The translations under genes were made by a program, and so were the position numbers. Below, piece by piece: positions 8,693 to 17,000 of a DNA stretch of 64,000 nucleotides. The stretch is from contig NZ_JAUYTP010000029.1 in the NCBI RefSeq assembly GCF_030695125.1, positions 248,001-312,000 on the forward strand, read 5' to 3'. The DNA is from Allobosea sp. (GTDB taxonomy: Bacteria > Pseudomonadota > Alphaproteobacteria > Rhizobiales > Beijerinckiaceae). Position 1 is the first letter of the stretch. Every line of letters begins with the position of its first letter. Under the pieces are notes generated by a model, which was given only the letters and a program-made list of their open reading frames with translations, was not told the origin of the DNA and searched no databases.

Positions 8693-10315
8693 CTATAGTC
8701 CGGCCCGCCCGCAAGGGGCCCCTGTGGCGGAATTGGTAGACGCGCTCGACTCAAAATCGAGTTCCGCAAGGAGTGCTGGTTCGATTCCGGCCAGGGGCAC
8801 CACCTCATTTTCAGCCATTTTCATGCCTCCTATCATCTTAAAGGGCATGGAGATTTGCGCGGTTCGATATCCTTCGCCGCGCGCATAGGGCAGCTTCTCC
8901 GCAAACACTAATTTCAGCACCGCACGACGATCTTCGATGTGTGGAGAATGCCAAAGCTTGCAAGGACTTGCGAGGAAGTCGAAGGCGGTTCGATACGTCT
9001 CGCTAAAGCTCTTTAGCGGCTTACCGCAATTCGCGATCCGATCGCGCATCACCGCCTTCTGCATTTCAAGATCCTTGATCCGCTTTTCATACGCGCGGAC
9101 AACGGAATCGCTCGTCGCATCGACGATGCGATCGAGAAGCTGATCGACTTTCTTCTCGACGAGTTTGATTTCGCTTTCGAGCGACGCGCCTTGGGTGCGC
9201 GCGTTCATCAGCTTCGCGTCCCACTGATCGCGAAACATTTCGAAGGCGAGATTGAAGAGCCCTTCGGTCGGTTGAAGCGCGTTTAGCAGCGTCTCAAACT
9301 CGCCCTCGATCTTATCGCGGCGGATGGACTTGCGAGCTTCGGGGCAACCGCGCGTGTCGCAGAGATAATACGGATAGCGCGCGCTTCGGCCTTTCGACCA
9401 GCACGCGGTCAACGGCTCCGAGCACGTCGCACAGCAGACAAAACCGCGCAGCGGAAAATCCGCCGACTGGTCAACACGCGCAGGGACTTTGGGTTTCCCG
9501 TAGCGACGCTCTTGAATCGCCTGCCACGTCGCGAGCGAGATCAGCGCCTCATGCTTTCCTGGCACAAGATGCAGACCCCACCCCTCATGCGTAATGTGAC
9601 CGGCATAAACCGAGCGATCGAACATTTCCTCGACGCGTCCGATATGCACTTCGTTGTTGCTGTTGCGCGGATAGGCAGGCTGGCTTTCAAGGAAGCGCTT
9701 CACCTCGGTCATGGATTGCAGTCGACCGCTGGCGAACCCTTCGAGCGCATCCGCTATAATCGATGCAAGCGGCTCATGCCTCACCAGTAGCTTGCCGTGC
9801 CCGGCGATACGTTCGAACCGATAACCGATCGGGGCTTTCGTTACCCAATATCCGTTCATCGCGCGGGCGCGCATCCGGTTTTTAGTCTGTTCGGCATTCT
9901 TCCGGCGCTGATGCTGGGCGACGGTCGCTAGGATGTATTCCTGCAATTCGCTATCGGCATCCTCGCCGAACTCGACGGAAGGGGATTCCAAAATGCCGCC
10001 CACCAGACTGATGGCGGCGCGCAGCTCCATGTGAGCCTTCATCCCTCTGGCAAGACGAGAGATGTCATCGACGATCACGACATGCGGTGTACCGCGCTGC
10101 TTTTTGAGATAGGCGAGCATCGCCTTCATGGCGGGACGATCTGTCAGGCTCCCGGACACATCGTCCCTGAAGACCTCGACCACCACGTAATTCCTGTGGC
10201 CCGCGAACTCCCGGCACCGCCCCTCTTGGCTGCCCAAGCCATCGCCCTCGCGAACCTGTTTGGCACCGGATACACGGCAATAGATGACGGCTTTTTGTAT
10301 TTTGGCGGGATTCAT
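8693..10315 (-). CDS. Large serine recombinase (site-specific integrase)
   Basis: A 540-residue serine recombinase. The N-terminal resolvase domain has the nucleophile Ser16 in Y-C-R-V-S and D-D-I-S-R-L-A-R. A recombinase domain follows, then a zinc-ribbon (C-C-A-T-C ... L-C-D-T-R-G-C) and a coiled coil near 395-440. It would catalyse integration into, and excision from, tRNA-Leu. The last 35 codons (8696-8800) lie antisense within and just beyond the host tRNA, so the tail and stop codon are host-derived. The start lies 3 bases after the 10319-10654 gene, making a tight operon. Confidence 0.93.
   Translation of the reverse strand: MNPAKIQKAVIYCRVSGAKQVREGDGLGSQEGRCREFAGHRNYVVVEVFRDDVSGSLTDRPAMKAMLAYLKKQRGTPHVVIVDDISRLARGMKAHMELRAAISLVGGILESPSVEFGEDADSELQEYILATVAQHQRRKNAEQTKNRMRARAMNGYWVTKAPIGYRFERIAGHGKLLVRHEPLASIIADALEGFASGRLQSMTEVKRFLESQPAYPRNSNNEVHIGRVEEMFDRSVYAGHITHEGWGLHLVPGKHEALISLATWQAIQERRYGKPKVPARVDQSADFPLRGFVCCATCSEPLTACWSKGRSARYPYYLCDTRGCPEARKSIRRDKIEGEFETLLNALQPTEGLFNLAFEMFRDQWDAKLMNARTQGASLESEIKLVEKKVDQLLDRIVDATSDSVVRAYEKRIKDLEMQKAVMRDRIANCGKPLKSFSETYRTAFDFLASPCKLWHSPHIEDRRAVLKLVFAEKLPYARGEGYRTAQISMPFKMIGGMKMAENEVVPLAGIEPALLAELDFESSASTNSATGAPCGRAGL
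8718..8802 (+). tRNA. tRNA-Leu (anticodon CAA)
   Basis: An 85-base tRNA including an encoded CCA. The acceptor stem GCCCCTG (8718-8724) pairs with CAGGGGC (8792-8798); A is the discriminator. The anticodon stem-loop CTCGA-CTCAAAA-TCGAG gives CAA, decoding UUG. A variable arm is present, as expected for Leu, and the T-loop reads GGTTCGATTCC. Its 3' end is the insertion site of the element that follows. The recombinase gene runs antisense across the entire tRNA. Confidence 0.97.
8797..8818. other. Candidate attL core
   Basis: This segment overlaps the last tRNA bases: GCACCA, C, CTC, A, TTTT, CAGCCAT. It matches 22424-22446 with two substitutions and one extra T in the right copy. In the left copy the tRNA is intact up to CCA. 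Confidence 0.5.
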
Positions 10316-10318
10316 GGG

Positions 10319-10654
10319 CTAGCGCTTCTCCTTCCGGCGCCCTCGGCCAGCGCCTTTTTGGAACGCAGCCCTCAGGGCTCTATCTCCTGGGTTGATGTGA
10401 TGACCCGAGGATACCACAGCCGGGAATCGCGATTCACGCGCAACCTGAATTTCATCCCCATCCTTGATCGCAAGCTGCGCGGCGTCGTCGCCGAAGGCGC
10501 GATCGACGGACGAACGCATGATCTGGCCGACCATGCGCACCAGCTCGCGTTTGCTCTCAATCGGCAGATTGAGGTGCGCGAGGTGATGCAGATAGCGATC
10601 GGCATCGATACCAACGGCAGCATGTTCGCCGGAGGCCGGTTCAATCTTTTTCAT
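10319..10654 (-). CDS. Hypothetical protein co-transcribed with the recombinase
   Basis: A 111-residue soluble protein of unknown function. The ATG at 10654 has an excellent Shine-Dalgarno (AAAGGAGG, 6 bases upstream), which decides the start over an in-frame ATG at 10681. The middle, R-E-L-V-R-M-V-G-Q-I-M-R-S-S-V-D-R-A-F-G, looks helical; the C-terminus is basic (R-G-R-R-K-E-K-R). Its stop is 3 bases before the recombinase start. Position suggests a recombination accessory or directionality role, but nothing in the sequence proves it. Confidence 0.7.
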   Translation of the reverse strand: MKKIEPASGEHAAVGIDADRYLHHLAHLNLPIESKRELVRMVGQIMRSSVDRAFGDDAAQLAIKDGDEIQVARESRFPAVVSSGHHINPGDRALRAAFQKGAGRGRRKEKR

Positions 10655-10925
10655 GACGGCCTCCTTTCCATTTCGAGCCAAGGCAAAAGAGAAAGCGTAC
10701 CAAAAACGGGGTCAAATTACAAGGACTTTATTCCTATTTGCTATAAGGCTCCCGATCCGACGCCGCAGCGTCTGCGACGTTGGATTGATGGAAAAACATA
10801 AGCAGCAGTGTAACTTAGCTCCAGATATCGGCCAGCCAGCGCCGGAGCACTTTATACAAGGAGATTGAGCCGATCGCGGCAGCGCTGTGCTTCTAACCCG
10901 CTGATAAAAGAGTGGAAATCAGCCC

Positions 10926-11579
10926 ATGGGAAAGTCCGTCAAACCGAAAGCCAAACGGCCCGCCAATCGCTTCTATCATTTGGCGAAAGTGAGCGAATAT
11001 CAGTTCAAGCGGGTGCTCTGGAGCTTCGTGCTCGACAGGCCGGTGGCTGAGGCCGCGAAGACCATCGACCTCAGCGCAAACAGCATCCAGGCGATCTACG
11101 CCAAGCTCCGCGTGTTTTTCACGGAGATCGGCGTGTTTAGAGATATCTATGAAGGCGGCGATCCTCGGGACGGAACCGCGAAGGGCGAAGACTACGAGGG
11201 CTTCGAGCACATGCTGATCCCGTTTCACATCAAGCGCGTGAAGGGGAAGCGGCGAACGAAGTTCACGACGATCGACGATGTCGATTACAATTGGAACGAG
11301 AGCTTCTGGCGCTTTCACTATTGGATTTTGACCGAAGGGCGACCGTCCGAGGCGATCCATCGGATGCAATACGCGCACTTGCTCGCGCAAATCAGGCTAT
11401 GCGGTCCCATCGGCTTGCCGCCTCGAAACCGGGAGCGAGGAATCGAATTGGACAAGCATCATTTCAACCAGCGCCTCTTGTGGTTGGAGCGAAACTCACC
11501 CCAATTCAGCTATGAGGCCGCCCGCGCCCAACTACGGGATTATCGCGAGAGAAACGCGACGGACTTCGATAAGGACTGA
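10926..11579 (+). CDS. Unrecognised protein with IS1595-like N-terminal region
   Basis: A 217-residue, basic N-terminus protein. Residues about 25-70 (F-K-R-V-L-W-S-F-V-L-D-R-P-V-A-E-A-A-K-T-I-D-L-S) resemble the helix-turn-helix that precedes the catalytic domain of IS1595-type transposases. No DDE catalytic core, zinc motif or terminal inverted repeats are visible, so it is unlikely to be an active transposase. It may be a DNA-binding cargo protein or a decayed relative. It is transcribed opposite to the recombinase operon, with a 270-base gap between starts. Confidence 0.55.
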   Translation: MGKSVKPKAKRPANRFYHLAKVSEYQFKRVLWSFVLDRPVAEAAKTIDLSANSIQAIYAKLRVFFTEIGVFRDIYEGGDPRDGTAKGEDYEGFEHMLIPFHIKRVKGKRRTKFTTIDDVDYNWNESFWRFHYWILTEGRPSEAIHRMQYAHLLAQIRLCGPIGLPPRNRERGIELDKHHFNQRLLWLERNSPQFSYEAARAQLRDYRERNATDFDKD

Positions 11580-11617
11580 GTGCATCCGGCCATGCGCCTG
11601 GGCTCAGATAAGAATAT

Positions 11618-11646
11618 TTGTGATTTTCGCTTATTTTTGATATGAT
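11618..11646 (+). promoter_or_regulatory. Promoter of the parD-parE pair
   Basis: TTGTGA (11618-11623) and TATGAT (11641-11646) are separated by exactly 17 bases in a short AT-rich island. AGGAGG lies shortly before the parD ATG. Antitoxin autoregulation at this site is expected from the family. Confidence 0.65.
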
Positions 11647-11667
11647 AGTGGAAATAGGAGGTGCCCC

Positions 11668-11937
11668 ATGGCGACCATGACAATTTCCCTGCCCGATCCG
11701 ATGAAGGACTGGATCGAGGCGCAAATCAAGGAAGGCGAATACGCCAGCACGAGCGACTACGTCCGCGACCTGGTTCGCCGCGACCGCGAGCGCCGCGCGC
11801 ATCCCGAACTCTCGCTCGACGACCTTCGCCGCATCGTGGATGAATCCCGCGCCAGCGGCATCAGCAAAAATTCGGTGTCCGACATCGTCGCCCGCGCCAA
11901 GAAGCAGGCAAAGGCCGACGGGTTCCTGAGTGAGTAG
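11668..11937 (+). CDS. parD: ParD-family antitoxin (ribbon-helix-helix)
   Basis: An 89-residue antitoxin. The N-terminal M-T-I-S-L-P-D-P-M-K-D-W-I-E strand-helix, then Y-A-S-T-S-D-Y-V-R-D-L-V-R-R-D, is the ParD/CopG ribbon-helix-helix DNA-binding fold. The C-terminal half would wrap the toxin. It starts 9 bases after a strong AGGAGG. It overlaps parE by 8 bases, so the two proteins are translationally coupled. It probably stabilises the mobile element. Confidence 0.9.
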   Translation: MATMTISLPDPMKDWIEAQIKEGEYASTSDYVRDLVRRDRERRAHPELSLDDLRRIVDESRASGISKNSVSDIVARAKKQAKADGFLSE

Positions 11938-12220
11938 CTACGACCTCACCGAACGCGCCGAAGCGGACCTCTTCGATCTGACGCTCTATGGCATGAAGCT
12001 ATTTGGAGCCCGGCAGGCGGAGGCCTATGCCGCCGACCTTGAACGCATATTTCAATTGATCGCCGACACGCCCCGCATGGGCCGCAAGGCTGATGGCATC
12101 CGACCCGGCGTGAGACGTCACGAGCACGGATCACACATCATCCTGTATCAAGAAGCACCGAGCGGCATCACCGTTCTGGCAATCGTTCATAAGAGCAGCG
12201 TGAAGCGCCTGGCCCTGTAA
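11930..12220 (+). CDS. parE: ParE-family toxin (RelE/ParE superfamily)
   Basis: A 96-residue toxin starting at GTG inside the antitoxin gene. Family features are L-T-E-R-A-E-A-D-L at the N-terminus, the I-A-D-T-P-R-M-G-R segment, and the C-terminal strands R-H-E-H-G-S-H-I-I-L-Y and V-L-A-I-V-H-K-S. ParE toxins usually poison DNA gyrase; whether this one does is inferred from family only. The pair looks complete and intact. Confidence 0.9.
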   Translation: MSSYDLTERAEADLFDLTLYGMKLFGARQAEAYAADLERIFQLIADTPRMGRKADGIRPGVRRHEHGSHIILYQEAPSGITVLAIVHKSSVKRLAL

Positions 12221-12558
12221 GAACGCTGGCATGACCCGCTGTGCATCATCCCTGATTTTGAGACCGGCATACGCCTAAGGAAGAATGCAAGATGTGCGGT
12301 GTAGTACCGCAATCTTGGCAGGGGGCCGCTGCGCGCCCCCGTGCACCCCCAAGCCATTGGCGCATTCCGGCATCGAGCCTTCATGCGCCAAGCGAAACGT
12401 CCGCCGTTTCATCGCGCTTGGGAAAGGCCTCCGTGCCCCTCCCCAAGACCCCGCCCAGGCCACCGTGATTGCCGATGGAGCGCAACCAGGGACGTATGCC
12501 GCCCTGCATCTTCGCCACACTTTCATGCGTGGCACCAGCGGGCTGCAGCGTCATGAAA
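12221..12558. other. 338-base stretch without a convincing gene
   Basis: Short overlapping open frames exist on both strands, but none has a good start or recognisable product. The segment is G/C-rich compared with the STAND locus and includes a run of C-rich tracts at 12317-12355 and 12432-12460. It may be a decayed remnant at a cargo junction between the ParDE pair and the STAND locus. Confidence 0.5.
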
Positions 12559-14031
12559 TTAGATGGCATCGTCCATGACAACCGCAGAGCGCTCCTCCAT
12601 CGCGTATTCCCCGTATTGACTCGGCCGCTTCCACACGCGGGTTTTAATGAACCAGGCAATTTTTAAACCTTCCGGAACGCGGTTCAAAAGCGTCTCGAAT
12701 ATCTCCTTCTCCAGCTCCGCTACCGCCCCGCACCGCGTGTTGCCCCCTCGTGGATAGGTTGGCCTCCATGCGTCATTCCAAATCCTAGTGGTTGCAAAGT
12801 GCTCGTCTTCAACGCCCAACTCAAGCGCTCCCCCTCGCACTTGAATGAATGCGTCTCGAGGTAGGCAATAGGGCGTAACGATAGGGAGCCCGAGTGCAAA
12901 ATAGTCCGCATTCCAGTAGCCATGCGGAAGAGGCAGGAGCGAAGAGCATACCGGGGCAGCCCATCCGGCCTTACCCTCTCGCCTCATATCTTCGATCTTC
13001 GTGTTTTGAGCGATGCCGTCAACGGAAATTCGGTCAGTGTTCAACGTGAAGTCCATCGGTTCGTAAAGCCCGCGCTTCTCATCCAACTCGAAATCGGGCG
13101 TGACGAAGTAGGCTCCCACATACACCTCCCCATACTTCATGAGGTCCAAGGGGAAAGGACTTTTCACCGAGACGCACCGCATTTTCGAAGACCGACCCGC
13201 ACGGACCCAATCGGTAAGGACCGCGCCAAGCACGCTTCCCTCCCTCAAGCAGTTTTCAGGCAGATCAAACAAACAATCAGGCTTCGCGCCCGGATCGAGA
13301 TCGAAGATGCCACCGACGGCGGGGATGTGATCCAGAAGATAACCCGCAGCTTTCGAGAATGGCATTCCCCATTCGACAACCGCGTGCGCGAATGTACGGA
13401 TATGCGCGGAGCGGTAAGCTTCGGTCTGCCGCTGCAGATACTGACCCATCACTTCCCCGCGCGTCTCGTCATACCCATCGAAATAATTGGGGTATAATGT
13501 CAAGCCGATACTAAATTCTTCACACAAATGCTTCCACTCCCACGCCCATTGCCGGATGAATGGCAGTGATGTCATGCGCTGAAGCTTCCGAAGCTCGTTA
13601 TATAGCACCGGCGGGACGTGACTGCCCTTATGTTTGATAAAGTAATCATCGGGCTCGAACTCGTCTGGTACTTGACCGGAATGTGCTGTCTCCCAACCAC
13701 CGAGCTCCGCCCCCGCTCCAAAGATTTTCTGAAGTAGCAAATCAGCAAGTATTGATGGGCGCCTGATCCTCTCAACGATATCGTTCCTGGCTGGCCGTGC
13801 GTGGCTGTCTGTTAGGAGCAGTAGCGTGAGCACGGAGCAAATTTCCGACTCCGTGTTGCACCTTTCTAGAAACCTCATAAGCTCGGACGTTATGCTGGCC
13901 CGGGTACTTTCGTCGTGCAATAAGCTTCGAATTTCGCGTGCGGCGCGCCATCGTACCATCGGCACCGGCCATTTGAGCCGCAGCACGAGCAACGCCGTCG
14001 TCGTAGCGATCACTGTTCCTACCGAAGCCAT
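12559..14031 (-). CDS. Unrecognised membrane-anchored partner of the STAND NTPase
   Basis: A 490-residue protein that I do not recognise. An N-terminal hydrophobic helix (about residues 3-19) is followed by R-W-R-A-A-R-E-I-R-S-L-L, which looks like the start of a HEAT-type helical repeat. The rest is a mixed alpha/beta region without known motifs. The start ATG 14031 lies 13 bases inside the end of the STAND gene with GAGGAGG just upstream, so translation is coupled and the products are probably made together. A membrane effector, sensor or regulator are all possible. Confidence 0.6.
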   Translation of the reverse strand: MASVGTVIATTTALLVLRLKWPVPMVRWRAAREIRSLLHDESTRASITSELMRFLERCNTESEICSVLTLLLLTDSHARPARNDIVERIRRPSILADLLLQKIFGAGAELGGWETAHSGQVPDEFEPDDYFIKHKGSHVPPVLYNELRKLQRMTSLPFIRQWAWEWKHLCEEFSIGLTLYPNYFDGYDETRGEVMGQYLQRQTEAYRSAHIRTFAHAVVEWGMPFSKAAGYLLDHIPAVGGIFDLDPGAKPDCLFDLPENCLREGSVLGAVLTDWVRAGRSSKMRCVSVKSPFPLDLMKYGEVYVGAYFVTPDFELDEKRGLYEPMDFTLNTDRISVDGIAQNTKIEDMRREGKAGWAAPVCSSLLPLPHGYWNADYFALGLPIVTPYCLPRDAFIQVRGGALELGVEDEHFATTRIWNDAWRPTYPRGGNTRCGAVAELEKEIFETLLNRVPEGLKIAWFIKTRVWKRPSQYGEYAMEERSAVVMDDAI

Positions 14032-17000
14032 GTAGCCTCCTCGATAGGCTGATCTTTAGTTTCGGCTATGAGCGTAGATACGAATTCCGACGTGACATCT
14101 TGTGCCAGCGCTGTCTGACCAACGGCCAGAAGGAAACGAACGAGGTGGCGGAACCCAATCGAGAAACCGTGGCCTCGACGCGCATAGAAATCCAATGGTG
14201 TCGATGTATCGCGGATGAAGTCCTTCCAGCGCTCAGGATAGACGCGTGCTGCGTTCTCAAGGCGCGCTTCAACCTCTTCCTTGGATGTAAAATAGCTCGC
14301 CCAGCCATGACGTCGGATATGGCCCATTACCAGCCAATGATAAGCCGAATCTCTTCCCTCTGATTCAAGGCTAATCTCGAACACAGTATCCAGACATTCT
14401 TCAACATGATAGGTCATGTTGTCACTTTCAAAATACGACTTTACCGATGCAATCGCTTGGCGAGACTTCTTCTTGGCATGCCAATAGCGAAGCCAACGTT
14501 CAATAAAATTCTTCTTTTGACTATAGTGAAAATGTGGCCTGCCGACGGTCTTTGCGATACCGGAAAAATCGTCGGGACCAAATAAAGTTGGGTCCTGTCT
14601 CGTAATATTAATTTCTTCTTCAGTTAAATCTCGATCAGGCGTCGAGTGCTCACGTTTGGTCGGAGCAGCAGATCCACCTAAGAAAGCTATCTGCTTAGCA
14701 AGCAACGCTTGGGCATCAGGTTTATCCGCTGCCCGTTTCGCCAATTCATCAAGTGTCGCCTGATCCACAAGCGTCCCAATAAGGGCTTCGAATTCGCGGC
14801 TATCCAATTCAGAAAACTTAATGAAATTTTCTAAGCATTGATTAGCATAATACCATTCGTCGCCATCAAGGTGGTGTTCATAGAATTTTGGCAAGAGATG
14901 CGGTAGTGCGTAAGAAACTAATTCAATAAGCTCTGATCGTGCGTGGCGTGTCTCATCTCCATCGGTGAAATCTGTAATACAATCGACGATCGGAGTAATT
15001 TTCGAAATCCACTCTGCGGTTTTGCCTGGGTCAACGCGATGGACTTCTTCGATACTGTCAAGAACCTCGAACGCAAAAGTATCCTTCCGATGCCCGTAGC
15101 CAATCAGGCATGACGCCGCTCTGCGTATCAATGCTCCTGCATTACCAAAGCCATAAAGATGCGAGAGCGAGGCATATTTCGTCCACTGCTCTGCCCTCTC
15201 GTTGAACTCTGAGACCTTGGAAGCTAAATCTTTTGACAGATCATCAAGGAGGCATTTGGCGGCCTCGGCACTCAGGTAAGGGATACGGTTTTCGACGTTA
15301 GCCTCGATCAATAACTCGTCGACCCAATGAACTGACGCCCGTGCGATCGCAAACTCATCTGCCGAAATGCCAACCACGTTCTTATCTGGTAGGCCGATCA
15401 GGTGAATGTCCAGAGCAATTGACGTCAGCAATTTTTTAAACGCGAAGTAGAGAGCTTGTTCTGTGTCGTTGCGGCCCGTGAATGATACGCTTGCGATATC
15501 TGCGGCAGCCAAGAAGGGCGTAGAGTATGTCCATGGAATCCGTCCAGATATTAGATCCGCCGCGCAACTTTCAATGCAATCTAGTACAGTATCAATGAAG
15601 CCGAGGTCGCCGCGCACTAAGCCAGGATAGATCAGTGAAAAGGGCCCTTCAGCCAATATATTAGCACGGACAGCGATCCAAAACGAATCAACAAAGAAAT
15701 TGTGCATATCTACGCTGTCTGCTGGCGACGAGCGCTCCCGAGTCAGATTCGTGGGCAGTGGAGGCACGAAAGCGCTGGATCTTACAGACGGGGCCTTATG
15801 CGATAGCCAAGCCGCCGCAAACGGCAAGTGATTGAATTTTCCCCGTTTGAGACGCTGAAGCGGATCAGCTCCCAAGAATAGCGCTGCTCTCAAAATGTGT
15901 TGTTGAATTATCCGTCGCTGATCAATCCATTTTGATCCCTTAAGTGAATTTTCAACTGCCTCTAGCGCCTCGATATCATGTACTTTTGCTAATAATTCGA
16001 CATAACGAATGATATGCGCAGAGGGTTGACGATACCCATTGAGAAAAGCCATTATTCTTACGACCCGCTCCTTGCCACCAAGAGCCGCAACGTCCAAAAA
16101 AGCATGCGAGAGCTTGGTGAAATCATCTACAGGTCGATGACGAAGAACGATCCACGTGTTTATTCGTCGACCAAGCTCCGCATAGCATCCTTCGACAAGA
16201 TCGCTACGCAGGGCTTCCGGACCGTGACGCGCGAGCGCACTGAGTTCGTCGTTCGTCAGATGACCGAGTGCGTCGAGAAGATTGATCGCCTGCTGGCGAT
16301 TATCTGCCACAGCCAGAGCTGCGCCTCGGAAAGGACCGAAATCCCAAGCCTGATACTCTCGAACATTGCTCACCCGAGTCTTTATCGCTCTCAGTCGCAC
16401 GGTCGCAGGCAGATCGACATTTTGAAACGTGAGACGCTCAGCTGCAGAGAGAATGTCCTGGATTTGCGATTCTGGCCACCCGCTGGCTAATGAATCGACA
16501 GCCCACTCCCGGGTCGTGCCGCCGAGAAGCGGCGCTGTGTTGCCGGCGGCAGCCTGCATCAACCAAAGCCATCCCCACCGCCAATAATCCGGCGCTTCCT
16601 TATCGAGCCAGTGTACAATTCTAGGCAGGAGCGCCGCGTAACGCTCTTCATGATCGGCGCGCTCCCTAACCCATGCAAAAATGCTTCCATGGAATGGCAT
16701 CATTCCAGAGTTGTGGGGCTCAAGAAGAAATGAGACTTCGCCGTATTCCCCTATACATGCGCGGATGCCCGAGCTTGGCCAAAAAAAATCAGACCCCGCG
16801 AGCATGTGAAGAATATTACGTGAAGGTTCGCTGATGCGAAGCCACAAGCTTTGATAATATGTTCGAATGTCACCGTCGGGACACTGCGGCAGCGCCAGTA
16901 CGGCATCGTTGTCTAATGGCTTCCCCGATCGAACCAAACTCTCAAAAGCATAGATTAAATGAAGAGGGTGGCCATGACTTATTTGAAAGAGTGCGGTACC

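Noticed and set aside
8718..8802. The antisense reading over tRNA-Leu as a sequencing or annotation artefact
   Set aside because: The frame is uninterrupted and continuous with a full-length recombinase, and integrase genes abutting tRNA targets are well known, so it is kept as real.
10926..11579. An intact IS1595 insertion sequence
   Set aside because: No catalytic DDE domain, no terminal inverted repeats and no target duplication could be found.
12275..12535. An 86-codon minus-strand frame in the ParDE-STAND gap
   Set aside because: No ribosome site or recognisable product, low-complexity Arg/Pro/Ala composition, and overlapping frames on both strands.
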